64,000 nt of DNA from Lysobacter sp. Root76 (GCF_001428685.1 NZ_LMIK01000001.1:706255-770254); one strand, 5' to 3'. Shown: positions 27,249 to 36,007, counted from the stretch's first letter. Translations and numbers: made by a program. The notes: generated by a model from the letters alone, not told the origin.

Positions 27249-28792
27249 GATCGCGCCCCCCGCACGCTCAACGTGTCCGGGTGCGCCCTGGCGTAATCCA
27301 GCGCGTAGGCCAGCTCGCCTTTCGACCCGGCGTGCACCAGGAACAAGGGCATTCCGCGGCGGATCGAATCGCCTTCGCGCAGGGTGCATACGACGCCGGC
27401 CGTCGGGGTGCGGGGCGCGCCCGCCAGCTTGGCTATGCGCGCCAATTGGCGATTATCGATGCAGCCCAGTTGTCCGTCGAACGACGCAACGAAAGGTTCG
27501 ACGAAGCGCGCCTTGCCGGGCTCGCGGAAGCCGCCCTGGGCCATGCAGATGGCGAAGAACTTCCTCATCGCGGCGCCCGATGCGAGCGCGCCGGCAGCCT
27601 GTATTCGCCCACTCCCCGGGGCGATGCCGGGCAACAGTTCAAGCACCGCTCCGGCGACATCGAGCGCTCGCTCGCGCAGCTCGTTCGGCGCCTGCGGCGA
27701 ATTACGCAGGACCTCGAGCACGTCGTGCGCTTCGAGCGCCGGGCCGATCCCGCGCCCGACCGGCTGGCGGCCGTCGGAAATGTGCACGCCCAGACGTAAG
27801 CCGAGGGCCTCCCCGACGAAAAACAGGCGCCGGGCGACCGCGTCGGCGGCGGCCATGGTGCGCACCTTGGCGGTCGCGCCCACCGGGATGTCGATCAATA
27901 CATGGGTGGAACCCGCCGCGGCCTTCTTCGACAGGATGCTCGCGACCATCTGGCCGTCGCCATCCAGGTCCAGGGGGCGTTCTATCTGGATCAGAATGTC
28001 GTCGGCGGGACTCAAGCGCATGCGCCCACCGGAGGCCATGCAGCCTCCCTCCCGATCCACGACGTCCCGCAGCGCGCCGATGTCCAGATCGACGTCGGTC
28101 ATGGTCGCCATGACGTCGGCCGTTCCGGCGGGCGAAGTGATCGCCCGCGACGAGGTTTTCGGAATGCGATGGCCAAGCGCGGCGACGATCGATACCACGA
28201 TCGGGGTGGTCCGGTTGCCAGGCAGGCCGCCGACGCAATGTTTGTCGAGCACCGGTCCCGCGCCCCAATCGATCCGGTCCCCTACCGATACCATCGCGCG
28301 CGTCAACGCGACCGATTCGTCGAGGTCCAGCCGGTCGCCGGCGCAGACCGTCACGAATGCCGCCAGCTCGATATCCGACAATCGGGCGGTGAGGGTGTCG
28401 CGCAGCACCGCCTCGAACTGGGCCTCGTTCAAACGCTTCCCGAATACCTTGGCGCGCAGCACGCTGGCCGACCCGGGCGGTTCGGCGTGGGCCAGGGTGG
28501 CGATGGCGCCGGGCTCCGGGGCGAGCATTTGCCACGCGGCATCGGACAGCGCGGCCTCGTCCTTGCCCAGCCAGTCGCCGGTGACGATGTTCAGGACGGC
28601 GACGACCTCCTGCCCGCCGCACTTCACGCTGACCCGGGTCAAAGCCGCGAACCCCTCGGCGCGGGACACGGTGCAATCGCGGTGCAGATACAGAACCGGC
28701 TGCCGATAGGTGTCGATACCGGCTCGCCGCACGGGCAGCCTGGCACTCGGCTGCTCGACGTCGGAGCGGTCGTCGCATTGGGTCGATCGCAT
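27245..28792 (-). CDS. AMP phosphorylase/thymidine phosphorylase family enzyme
   Basis: 515 residues, the long form with an extra N-terminal domain (residues about 1-95) found in archaeal-type AMP phosphorylases, not the 440-residue DeoA form. The phosphate-binding motif is DKHCVGGLPGNRTT (about 183-196), with KTSSRAITSPAGTADVM and ILSKKAAAGSTHVLIDIPVG further on. Family members split AMP or a nucleoside with phosphate into free base plus ribose-1,5-bisphosphate or (deoxy)ribose-1-phosphate. First gene of the four-gene operon, with a perfect FNR-type box 61 bp upstream. The substrate is inferred from the GNRTT motif. Confidence 0.88.
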   Translation of the reverse strand: MRSTQCDDRSDVEQPSARLPVRRAGIDTYRQPVLYLHRDCTVSRAEGFAALTRVSVKCGGQEVVAVLNIVTGDWLGKDEAALSDAAWQMLAPEPGAIATLAHAEPPGSASVLRAKVFGKRLNEAQFEAVLRDTLTARLSDIELAAFVTVCAGDRLDLDESVALTRAMVSVGDRIDWGAGPVLDKHCVGGLPGNRTTPIVVSIVAALGHRIPKTSSRAITSPAGTADVMATMTDVDLDIGALRDVVDREGGCMASGGRMRLSPADDILIQIERPLDLDGDGQMVASILSKKAAAGSTHVLIDIPVGATAKVRTMAAADAVARRLFFVGEALGLRLGVHISDGRQPVGRGIGPALEAHDVLEVLRNSPQAPNELRERALDVAGAVLELLPGIAPGSGRIQAAGALASGAAMRKFFAICMAQGGFREPGKARFVEPFVASFDGQLGCIDNRQLARIAKLAGAPRTPTAGVVCTLREGDSIRRGMPLFLVHAGSKGELAYALDYARAHPDTLSVRGARS

Positions 28793-28846
28793 GCCGGGAT
28801 CCCGGGAAAGCCCGATCCCACCCTAGAGCGGTTGCGCCAGTCGGCA

Positions 28847-28860
28847 TTGATCTCGATCAA
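28847..28860 (-). promoter_or_regulatory. Perfect FNR/ANR-type box for the phosphorylase operon
   Basis: TTGATCTCGATCAA, ten of ten consensus positions. Its centre is 61.5 bp before the start at 28792, so a class II promoter would begin transcription about 20 bases before the ATG. Confidence 0.85.
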
Positions 28861-28925
28861 TGCAGGGCGGTGCGGGCAACGAGCGTCGGCCGCCATGACG
28901 TTCCCGCCCCGCCCGCGCCGTCAGG

Positions 28926-29282
28926 TCAATTCCGCGTATGCGGACGCTGCTCGATCACACTCTTCAGTATCAGGCGAACGAGCGGGGATTCGCCCGCTGC
29001 CCGATGTTCGGTGACCCGCAGGTAATAATCGTTACCGGGTCGGAATGCGAAACCTTCGACTTGCGCGCACGAGCGCACCCAACCGTCCCGGCTCCGTTCG
29101 ACCAATTGGTACGGTAGGACGGGCTCCTGCCGACCGCACATATCGCTGGATATCGCATAAACGCGCTTCTCGACTGCAGTGCCCGCGATGTGCGTATCGC
29201 CACTGGGGCTTCCGTCGAGGAATATCTGCGATGCGCAGCCAGTCAACAAGGCCGCCAACGCGGGAAACAACAGCCTGTTCAT
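28926..29282 (-). CDS. DUF4377-like lipoprotein
   Basis: 118 residues from ATG 29282. The signal peptide ends in a lipobox (ALLTGC, Cys near residue 15), so the protein should be lipid-anchored. The mature part has the DUF4377 pattern: a Cys followed by a strand (DMCGRQEPVLPYQLVERSRD), then GWVRSCAQVEGFAFRPGNDY and YLRV. The domain is of unknown function in the envelope. It sits alone between the phosphorylase operon and the ABC1 kinase gene, with an FNR-type box at 29409-29422. Confidence 0.78.
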   Translation of the reverse strand: MNRLLFPALAALLTGCASQIFLDGSPSGDTHIAGTAVEKRVYAISSDMCGRQEPVLPYQLVERSRDGWVRSCAQVEGFAFRPGNDYYLRVTEHRAAGESPLVRLILKSVIEQRPHTRN

Positions 29283-29408
29283 GATCGATACTCCTGGATG
29301 GCCGCGCGGAGCGCGTTCGCCGCCGCGATAGAACGACTTGGAGGCTGTCGGCGCCGATGGGAACTCGGGCAGATGTCCCAAGGCTAAGTCCGCCGTCATG
29401 GGCCAGGG

Positions 29409-29422
29409 CTGATCCAGATCAA
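29409..29422 (-). promoter_or_regulatory. FNR/ANR-type box upstream of the DUF4377 gene
   Basis: CTGATCCAGATCAA, one mismatch. It is 133 bp before the start at 29282, further than the other boxes, implying a leader of about 90 bases or an upstream (class I) arrangement. Confidence 0.65.
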
Positions 29423-29524
29423 GCGGGAGGCATGGGATCGCGATATCGCCGCCGCGGGCAGCGTCGATATCCCGCCGGTGGGCTGTCGCGGCGCTGCGCT
29501 GTCGCCTTGGCAGACCGACAGGGG

Positions 29525-31204
29525 CTAGCGTCCACCGCCGCTACGGAATATCGACAGCAGCAGCCAGATGCCGGCGAGCGAGGCCCCGGCAAAGCCGACC
29601 AGACCGAATAAAGGCAGGCCGAACAGGGTGGGGCCGCCCTCGACCGTCATCGCGATGGACGAACCGACGATCAGCGCGGCGATCACCATGCTACCCGCCA
29701 GACGATTGGCCGAGTGCGCCATCTGGCTGCCGAAATCGCGCAGTTCGTCCATCCCGATATGCAGCCGGGCTCCGCCGGTGCGCATCGCACGCAGCACGCG
29801 CCGAAGGTCCTGAGGCAAGGTCGCCAGCACCTCAACGGTATCGGCCAGCGACCGCACGCCGCGCCGCGCGACCCGGCGAGGATGGAAACGCGCCGTCATG
29901 GCGCGGCGCAGGAACGGCCGCGCCTGAAGCGCCATATCGAATTGCGGATCGAGACTGCGCCCCATTCCTTCCAGGGTAAGGCAGACCTTGATCAGCAGAG
30001 CCAGGTCGGAAGGCAAGGCCAAACGATGCGATCGGAGCAAGCTCACCACTTCGAGCAACATCCCTGCCAGGTCGAGCTGCCCCAACGGGACTCCGTGATA
30101 GCGGTCGATGAACGCGTCGATGTCGATGGCCAGTTGCGCCTCGTCCACATCGGCCCGTCCGGTCCAGTCGAGCAATACCTCGGTGACGCGCTCGGGATCT
30201 CGCTCGACCAACCCGAACAGCAGGCTCACCACTTCTGCGCGGCGCGCCGGCGACAGCCGCCCCACCATACCGAAATCTATCAAGGCGATGCGCCCGTCGC
30301 GCAACACGAACACGTTGCCCGGATGGGGATCGGCATGGAAGAAACCGTCGTCGAGCATCATTTTCAAGACGATCTGCGCGCCGACACGCGCCACCCGAGC
30401 GCGATCCAGTCCGGCGATGTCGAGTGCGACCACATCGGCTACGGCAATGCCGTCGACGAAGTCCTGCACGTTCATCCGTTCACTGGTATAAGGCCAGTGC
30501 ACCGCCGGAACGACCAGGCGTTCATCGCCGGAAAGATGGGCGGCGATACGCTCGGCATGCCGGCACTCGGCGGCGAGATCTAGCTCTCCCAGCAGCGATG
30601 CATGGAACTGCCGCACCATGCCGGCGGGATGGTAACGGCGCATATCCGGGAATTTCGCCTCGATCTTGCCTGCCACGTACTGCAACAGCCGCAGGTCGGC
30701 CTCGATGAGCGGACGGATGCCAGGACGCCGAACCTTGACGACGACGTCGCGGCCGTCCGGCAAGCGCGCCCGGTGCACCTGAGCGATCGACGCCGCCGCC
30801 AACGGCGAGGGATCGAGCCAGGCGAATGCCAACTCGGGGACCTGCCCCAGCGCCGCCGACATCTCCGAGCGGATCGCCTCGAAAGGCACCGGCGGGACGC
30901 CATTCTGCAGACGACTGAACTCGGCGATCCATTGCGGAGGAAACAGATCCACCCGCGTCGCCAGGACTTGGCCGAGCTTGACGAACGTCGGCCCCATTTC
31001 CTCGAGCGCGCAGCGCACCCGCACATGCGGCGGCAGCGCTACCAGTTCCTCGAGGTGCGCGAGTGGCAAGACCTTGCCCGCGCGCGCGAGCGTTTGCGCG
31101 AGCCCCAGCCGACGCACCAGATCGCCGAACCCGTATCGCACCAGGATGGCGCCTAAGCCGTGCAAGCGGCCGAGGTCATGGCTGGCGATCAGCGTCTCCC
31201 ACAT
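29525..31204 (-). CDS. ABC1/UbiB-family atypical kinase
   Basis: 559 residues. The kinase-like core shows the family KxGQ motif (GPTFVKLGQVLATRVDLFP, residues about 72-90), an Ala-rich loop (LAAASIAQVHRARLPDGRDV), VVVKVRRPG as the lysine motif, and the catalytic/metal loops HADPHPGNVFV and ALIDFGMVGRL. The C-terminus has two hydrophobic helices (AGSMVIAALIVGSSIAM; ASLAGIWLLLSIF), as in UbiB. UbiB-like ATPases support ubiquinone synthesis or lipid handling in the membrane. It follows a USP gene by 52 bp and should share its FNR-type promoter, so this is probably a stress-specific paralog. Confidence 0.9.
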   Translation of the reverse strand: MWETLIASHDLGRLHGLGAILVRYGFGDLVRRLGLAQTLARAGKVLPLAHLEELVALPPHVRVRCALEEMGPTFVKLGQVLATRVDLFPPQWIAEFSRLQNGVPPVPFEAIRSEMSAALGQVPELAFAWLDPSPLAAASIAQVHRARLPDGRDVVVKVRRPGIRPLIEADLRLLQYVAGKIEAKFPDMRRYHPAGMVRQFHASLLGELDLAAECRHAERIAAHLSGDERLVVPAVHWPYTSERMNVQDFVDGIAVADVVALDIAGLDRARVARVGAQIVLKMMLDDGFFHADPHPGNVFVLRDGRIALIDFGMVGRLSPARRAEVVSLLFGLVERDPERVTEVLLDWTGRADVDEAQLAIDIDAFIDRYHGVPLGQLDLAGMLLEVVSLLRSHRLALPSDLALLIKVCLTLEGMGRSLDPQFDMALQARPFLRRAMTARFHPRRVARRGVRSLADTVEVLATLPQDLRRVLRAMRTGGARLHIGMDELRDFGSQMAHSANRLAGSMVIAALIVGSSIAMTVEGGPTLFGLPLFGLVGFAGASLAGIWLLLSIFRSGGGR

Positions 31205-31256
31205 GCGCGAGGGCTCCTCGTAGTATCGCTGCAGCGCAAGCCTGGCCGCAGGCCGG

Positions 31257-31679
31257 TCAGCGCACGATCGTCAGCGGGACCGAGCAACTGACCAGCACTT
31301 TGCTGGTCACGGAACCGAGAAACAGACTCTTCAGCGCCGAACGGCCGTGCGATCCCATGATCACCAGGTCGCATCGATTCGCCTTGGCGAGCTTGAGAAT
31401 GGTGGCTGCTGGATCGCCGACCAGCAGATGCTCCTCGCAAACGGCCTTGGCCCGTTTGAGCATGGCCCTGGCCTTTTGGGTTGCGGCTTTGCCGTTGTCG
31501 GCGTGGTAGCGGGCGGTCTCCTGCAGTCCCAGACTGAGCGCGACGCTGCGCATGAGCGGCTCGTCGGCATACAGCAAGTGCATCTCGGGCGGTTCTGCGA
31601 GCTCGCCCGCGAGCCTTATCGCATGGCGGACGGCGCGCAGCGCGGCCTCGCTGCCGTCGATCGCGACCAGGATGCGCAT
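31257..31679 (-). CDS. Universal stress protein, single-domain form
   Basis: 140 residues, the classical UspA length. It begins MRILVAIDGSEAALRAVRHA and ends with an intact nucleotide loop GSHGRSALKSLFLGSVTSKV (G-x2-G-x9-G-S), so ATP binding is likely, unlike the longer paralogs of this locus. A perfect FNR-type box lies 65 bp upstream of ATG 31679. Heads the unit with the ABC1 kinase gene. Confidence 0.93.
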   Translation of the reverse strand: MRILVAIDGSEAALRAVRHAIRLAGELAEPPEMHLLYADEPLMRSVALSLGLQETARYHADNGKAATQKARAMLKRAKAVCEEHLLVGDPAATILKLAKANRCDLVIMGSHGRSALKSLFLGSVTSKVLVSCSVPLTIVR

Positions 31680-31737
31680 GACGGTTCTCCTCGAGGTTTG
31701 AATGCCCACAGGATCCGACCGGCGCCCGTCCTGTGTC

Positions 31738-31751
31738 TTGATCGAGATCAA
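31738..31751 (-). promoter_or_regulatory. Perfect FNR/ANR-type box for the USP-ABC1 kinase unit
   Basis: TTGATCGAGATCAA, perfect consensus. Centre 65.5 bp before the USP start at 31679, matching a class II site with a leader of about 24 bases. Confidence 0.85.
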
Positions 31752-31834
31752 CGCAAGCGCTCGCCGTCGGCCCGGCCGGAGTCCGGCATGACCGGTCCGA
31801 CCGCCGCGCGGTTGCATCGCCCCCCGCGGTTGGC

Positions 31835-32089
31835 CTAGAAACTGCGCGCCCACATCACCGCCAGCGCCGCCATCGCCGGCCACAACAACAGCGGGTGCAG
31901 CAACGCCCTTGCCCATGGACGCGTGGGTCGGTAGCCCACGCCATGGACGAAGCCCGCACAGATCGACAGCATCAACGGGCTCAGCCACCCGTGCGCCGCC
32001 GCCGTCATCTCCCCGCCGCGCATCGCCGGCACGAACAGCAATGCCAAAGCCAGGGCCGATGCCAGCAGCAGCGATACGGCGCGCGCCAT
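31835..32089 (-). CDS. ybgE: YbgE-like cyd operon membrane protein
   Basis: 84 residues with three hydrophobic segments (SLLLASALALALLFVPAM, then a central one with SPLMLSICAGFVHGVGYRP, and LLLWPAMAALAVMWARSF). Position immediately after cydX, with an ATGA-type overlap, and size fit the YbgE family that closes cyd operons in gammaproteobacteria. Sequence in YbgE is poorly conserved, so the name rests partly on context. Proposed to assist cytochrome bd assembly. Confidence 0.75.
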   Translation of the reverse strand: MARAVSLLLASALALALLFVPAMRGGEMTAAAHGWLSPLMLSICAGFVHGVGYRPTRPWARALLHPLLLWPAMAALAVMWARSF

Positions 32090-32214
32090 CAGTCGTCCTC
32101 CAGCACTTCGCGGCGATCGCGCTCTTCGTCGCTGCGCAACTCGAACCACATGGCGTTGAGCACGCCAAAACTGCAGGCCAGGGCCAAACCCAGTATCCAG
32201 GCGAAGTACCACAT
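32089..32214 (-). CDS. cydX: CydX small subunit of cytochrome bd oxidase
   Basis: 41 residues, starting MWYFAWILGLALACSFGVLN and continuing AMWFELRSDEE; E. coli CydX is 37 residues with the same WYFAWILG and N-x-MW-x-E features. One membrane helix. It stabilises the haem centres of the CydAB complex. Both ends overlap neighbours by four bases, so the whole cyd operon is translationally coupled. Confidence 0.95.
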   Translation of the reverse strand: MWYFAWILGLALACSFGVLNAMWFELRSDEERDRREVLEDD

Positions 32215-33356
32215 CAGTAGGCGTCTCCGGCGTCGTCTTGCGATTCCACATGGGCGCGCGTCACCGTACCGCGCATGACCCTGAAGGCCCAGCCGGTGTA
32301 CGCAAGGATCAGCGGCAGGAAGATCGCCGCGGCAACCAGCATGATCCCCAGGGTGCGCTCGCTCGAAGAGGCGTCCCAGACGGTCAGACTGTGCGCCGGA
32401 TACGTGGAGGACGGCATCAGGAACGGAAACATCGCCAGGCCCGCGGTCAGGACGATGCCGGCCACCGCGGTTCCGCTGGCCAGGAAAGCCATCCATCGCT
32501 TGCCGATCAACACCACGGCGATCAATGCCGCCACCGTCACCACCGGCACCGCAATCATCCAGGGGTTCAGGGCGTAGTTCGCGAACCATCCGCCGTCGAT
32601 CATCAACACGTGCTTGACGAGGGGATCCGACGGTGCGTCGACGCGCATGCCGCCGACGATGGCCGGTGCCGGCAGGGAGCGCAGCCACACGCCGGCCCCG
32701 ACGAAGGCTGCGGCAGCGACGGCGGCGGCGATACGCGCGATCCGCCTGGCACGGGCGCCGACCGGGTCTTCGACCCGCATAGCGGCGAAACACGCGCCAT
32801 GCATCACCAGCATGGCCAGGCTGATCAGACCGGCCAACAGCGCGAACGGGCGGAACAGGCCGATGAAGTCGCCGTCGTAGATCGGCAGCAGCTCAGGAGT
32901 GAAATGGAACGGCACGCCGAGCAGCAGATTGCCGAATGCGACGCCGAACACCAGCGACGGCACCGCGCCGGCGATCGTCAGCGCCCAGTCCCAGGCTTCG
33001 CGCCATTTCGCCTGTGGCAGACGGTTACGGAAGGCAAAGCCCACCGGCCGCAGAATCAGGGCCACCAACAGCAGCAGCATGGCGAAATAGAAGGACGAAA
33101 ACGACGCCGCGTACAGCAATGGCCAGGCGGCGAACACGGCGCCGCCGCCGAGAACGAACCAGACCTGGTTGCCTTCCCAATTGGGTTCGATCGATTCCAG
33201 CGCCATGCGGCGTTCGATGTCGTCTCGGCCTATCAAGCGCAGAATCGCGCCCAGGCCCAGGTCGTAGCCGTCGGTCAAGGCGAAACCGATCAGCAGCACG
33301 CCGAGCAGAACCCACCAGATCTCGCGTAGCAGCGAGTAGTCGATAAGGTCGATCAT
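32214..33356 (-). CDS. cydB: Cytochrome bd ubiquinol oxidase subunit II
   Basis: 380 residues (E. coli 379). Typical features are the N-terminal LREIWWVLLGVLLIGFALTD followed by GYDLGLGAIL, WEGNQVWFVLGGGAVFAAWP, and AYTGWAFRVMRG near the C-terminus. It forms the quinol oxidase with CydA in the inner membrane and lacks haem contacts of its own. Overlaps cydA and cydX by four bases each. Confidence 0.96.
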   Translation of the reverse strand: MIDLIDYSLLREIWWVLLGVLLIGFALTDGYDLGLGAILRLIGRDDIERRMALESIEPNWEGNQVWFVLGGGAVFAAWPLLYAASFSSFYFAMLLLLVALILRPVGFAFRNRLPQAKWREAWDWALTIAGAVPSLVFGVAFGNLLLGVPFHFTPELLPIYDGDFIGLFRPFALLAGLISLAMLVMHGACFAAMRVEDPVGARARRIARIAAAVAAAAFVGAGVWLRSLPAPAIVGGMRVDAPSDPLVKHVLMIDGGWFANYALNPWMIAVPVVTVAALIAVVLIGKRWMAFLASGTAVAGIVLTAGLAMFPFLMPSSTYPAHSLTVWDASSSERTLGIMLVAAAIFLPLILAYTGWAFRVMRGTVTRAHVESQDDAGDAY

Positions 33357-34930
33357 GGCGCGGTACTCAGCGGCAGGCGGCGTTCGGCGTCGTTTCGCGA
33401 CGCCGGCCAGAAATTAAGCCGGTCGGGCCCGGAACGGATCGCCCGCAGCATCAGCATCACGTCGACCACGGCCAAGCCGGTGTAGAGCACGACGAACCCG
33501 ACCAGGCTCGCGAGCACTTGCGTGGAGCTGGTCGAGGACACGCCGAGAAAGGTCGGCAGCACCCCGTCGATCGCCCACGGCTGGCGGCCGTACTCGGCTA
33601 CGATCCAGCCCAGTTCTGCCGCGACCCATGGCAGCGGCAGGCTCCACAACGCCACCCGCAGGAATAGCGGCCGCTCCAACCGTCCGCGCGCCGACAGATA
33701 GAAGGCGGCGGCGAACAGCGCGATGAAGAAGATGCCCAAGCCGACCATGATCCGGAACGACCAGAACAGTACTGGCACGTTCGGCACCGTGCTCCAGGCC
33801 GCGCGGTCGATGATGGACTCGTCGGCGGTGGTCGGATCGGAGGTGTAGCGCAGGGTCAACAAGCCGAAGCCGAGATCCTCGCGCAATGCCATGAAGGCGG
33901 CTGCCTTGTCCGGATCGTTCCGGTCGGCGCGAAGCTCGCGCAAGGCGGCATAGGCGGAAATGCCGCGACGAATGCGCTCTCGATTGCTTTCGACCAACTC
34001 GTGGATGCCGGGAACCTCCTTGTCCAGCGACCGCGTCGCGATCAGGCCCAGCGCCCAGGGAACGCGCAGCGCATGGGCCGTCTCGCGACGCTTCATGTCG
34101 GGCAGGCCGAACACCGTGAATGCGGCCGGCGCCGGATGGGTCCGCCATTCGGCTTCGATCGCGGCGACCTTCATCTTCTGATTTTCCGAGGCGGTGTACC
34201 CGCTCTCGTCGCCGAGTACCGCCACCGACAGCGCAGCGGCCAGGCCGAAGCTGGCCGCAACAGCCATCGAGCGACGCGCGATCTCGACGTTACGTCCGCG
34301 CAGCAGGTACCAGGCGCTGATCGACAGCACGAACATCGCACCGGTGACGTAGCCCGCGCTGACCGTGTGCACGAACTTGGCCTGCGCGACCGGGTTGAAC
34401 ACCACCGCGGCGAAATCGGTGATCTCCATGCGCATCGTCTTAAAATTGAACTCCGACCCAACCGGGTTCTGCATCCAGCCGTTGGCGATCAGTATCCACA
34501 ATGCCGAAAGATTCGCGCCCAAGGCGGTCAGCCAGGTCACGGTCAGGTGCTGCAGTTTGCTCAATCGGTCCCAACCGAAGAAGAACAAGCCGACAAAGGT
34601 ACTTTCGAGAAAAAATGCCATCAGCCCTTCGATCGCCAGCGGAGCGCCGAAGATGTCGCCGACGTAATGCGAGTAGTACGCCCAGTTGGTTCCGAACTGG
34701 AATTCCATGGTGATGCCGGTGGCCACGCCCATGGCGAAGTTGATGCCGAACAGCAAGCCCCAGAAGCGCGTCATCTGCTTCCAGATCGGCCGGTTGGTCA
34801 TCACGTAAACGCTTTCCATGATCGCAATCATGACGGCCAAGCCGATGGTCAGCGGAACGAACAGAAAGTGATACAGCGCAGTGAGCGCGAATTGCAATCT
34901 GGACAGGTCGACGACGTGTAAGTCCGGCAT
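33353..34930 (-). CDS. cydA: Cytochrome bd ubiquinol oxidase subunit I
   Basis: 525 residues (E. coli 522), so it has the long Q-loop (about residues 245-385, with GDESGYTASENQKMKVAAIE at its start). Key elements: LSRLQFALTALYHFLFVPLT (haem b595 His region), FGINFAMGVATGITMEFQFG (includes the conserved Glu of the proton path), and GWIVAEYGRQPWAIDGVLPT. The complex reduces oxygen with very high affinity, suiting low-oxygen life. Expressed from the FNR-type box upstream of the BON gene, with cydP between. Confidence 0.97.
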   Translation of the reverse strand: MPDLHVVDLSRLQFALTALYHFLFVPLTIGLAVMIAIMESVYVMTNRPIWKQMTRFWGLLFGINFAMGVATGITMEFQFGTNWAYYSHYVGDIFGAPLAIEGLMAFFLESTFVGLFFFGWDRLSKLQHLTVTWLTALGANLSALWILIANGWMQNPVGSEFNFKTMRMEITDFAAVVFNPVAQAKFVHTVSAGYVTGAMFVLSISAWYLLRGRNVEIARRSMAVAASFGLAAALSVAVLGDESGYTASENQKMKVAAIEAEWRTHPAPAAFTVFGLPDMKRRETAHALRVPWALGLIATRSLDKEVPGIHELVESNRERIRRGISAYAALRELRADRNDPDKAAAFMALREDLGFGLLTLRYTSDPTTADESIIDRAAWSTVPNVPVLFWSFRIMVGLGIFFIALFAAAFYLSARGRLERPLFLRVALWSLPLPWVAAELGWIVAEYGRQPWAIDGVLPTFLGVSSTSSTQVLASLVGFVVLYTGLAVVDVMLMLRAIRSGPDRLNFWPASRNDAERRLPLSTAP

Positions 34931-34936
34931 GGCGGT

Positions 34937-35143
34937 TCACCTAGTTGGCAAGAGGTGCCGATCGATCGCCGCATCGTCAATATGCGGGCGGCTCGACGGC
35001 GAGAAGAACAGCAGATACAGCACGATCAGCAGCGCCAGCTTCGCCGCGATCGTCGCGGCGACGCGACGCGCCAGCGCACGCTTGAGCCGCGGCGGCGCAT
35101 CCAGCCCGCGCGTCGATCCGCACCGCGGGCCGGATTCGATCAC
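34937..35143 (-). CDS. cydP: CydP-like small subunit of cytochrome bd
   Basis: A short gene, easily missed because it starts with GTG at 35143, overlapping the BON gene stop (GTGA). 68 residues with one membrane helix: RLKRALARRVAATIAAKLAL, then LIVLYLLFFSP and a short polar tail (SSRPHIDDAAID). The pattern of basic residues, KLALLI helix and FFSP end fits the CydP family of cytochrome oxidase small subunits encoded just before cydA. It ends seven bases before the cydA start codon. Confidence 0.8.
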   Translation of the reverse strand: MIESGPRCGSTRGLDAPPRLKRALARRVAATIAAKLALLIVLYLLFFSPSSRPHIDDAAIDRHLLPTR

Positions 35144-35787
35144 CGCACGCGCACCAGATTGTCGACATCCTTGACCCCGGCGATCAGCCAGGCCGCGTCC
35201 TCCACGGTATTTCGCGCCTGCCAGTCCTCGACCTTGCCTTTGAGGGTGACCTTGCCGTTTTCGTCCACGTCGACCCGGATGTTCGAGGCTTGCACGTCGG
35301 CCCGCCTGTGCATCGCGTCCTTGATCGAGCGCTTGACGTCCTGCTTGCAGGAAATGCTGCGGATCGCGATCTTGTTGTCGATGTCGACCACGCCGGCAAG
35401 GCAGCGAAGATCCTTCTCGATCTCGCTGCGCTGGAACTGCCAATCGACGGTGCCGCTCAAGGTCAGGCATCCTTGATCGACGCTGACCTTCACCGCCCCG
35501 CGTGGCAGCGTGGTGTCCCAATCGAGTACATCGGTCGCGCGCTTGACCAGAACCTCATCGGAGACAGGCGAGTCCGGGCAACGCACCTCGACGTCGAGCA
35601 CGATTCCGCGCACGCCCTTGACCCGTTCCACGGCCTCGGCGACTGCGATCTTGTCGGCGAGGCTGTGGACATGGCCGGTCAGCTTGACGATGCGCTCGTC
35701 GATGCTCACTCCGATGCCCGAAGCATCGACTCGGGGATCGAATGCCAATTCTTCCAGGACGTACTTACGCAACCGCTCGCTGTTCAT
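35140..35787 (-). CDS. BON-domain protein (three BON repeats)
   Basis: 215 residues without a clear signal peptide. Three BON domains: residues about 5-75 (VSIDERIVKLTGHVHSLADK), 78-145 (VKVSVDQGCLTLSGTVDWQF) and 150-215 (IRVDVDENGKVTLKGKVEDW). BON domains bind phospholipids or other membrane partners. As first gene of the cyd operon it may help to place or protect the oxidase. BON proteins are frequent in low-oxygen stress loci. A perfect FNR-type box lies 61 bp upstream. Confidence 0.9.
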   Translation of the reverse strand: MNSERLRKYVLEELAFDPRVDASGIGVSIDERIVKLTGHVHSLADKIAVAEAVERVKGVRGIVLDVEVRCPDSPVSDEVLVKRATDVLDWDTTLPRGAVKVSVDQGCLTLSGTVDWQFQRSEIEKDLRCLAGVVDIDNKIAIRSISCKQDVKRSIKDAMHRRADVQASNIRVDVDENGKVTLKGKVEDWQARNTVEDAAWLIAGVKDVDNLVRVR

Positions 35788-35841
35788 GGCCTACTCCGGA
35801 TAAACCCGAGGGCATTACGCCCAAGCCGGCGACCGGTCGGG

Positions 35842-35855
35842 TTGATCCAGATCAA
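35842..35855 (-). promoter_or_regulatory. Perfect FNR/ANR-type box for the BON-cyd operon
   Basis: TTGATCCAGATCAA, perfect consensus, centre 61.5 bp before the BON start. A possible -10 hexamer (TAATGC on the minus strand, 35812-35817) lies at the spacing expected for a class II site. Confidence 0.87.
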
Positions 35856-35931
35856 GTGCCCGCCGCATGGCGGTGATCCGGCCTGCCCGGGTTAGATGGG
35901 GGCCGCACCATGCGCGCTCCGACACCGAGCG

Positions 35932-35945
35932 TTGACCCAGATCAA
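35932..35945 (+). promoter_or_regulatory. FNR/ANR-type box for the USP gene at 36008
   Basis: TTGACCCAGATCAA, one mismatch, centre 69.5 bp before the USP start. TGGAAT at 35966-35971 is a candidate -10 element at the proper distance. Confidence 0.75.
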
Positions 35946-36007
35946 TACGCGCGGCCGGCGCCGGATTGGAATGAGCGTGATGCCGATCGCGGCTGCGGAG
36001 AACGCTC

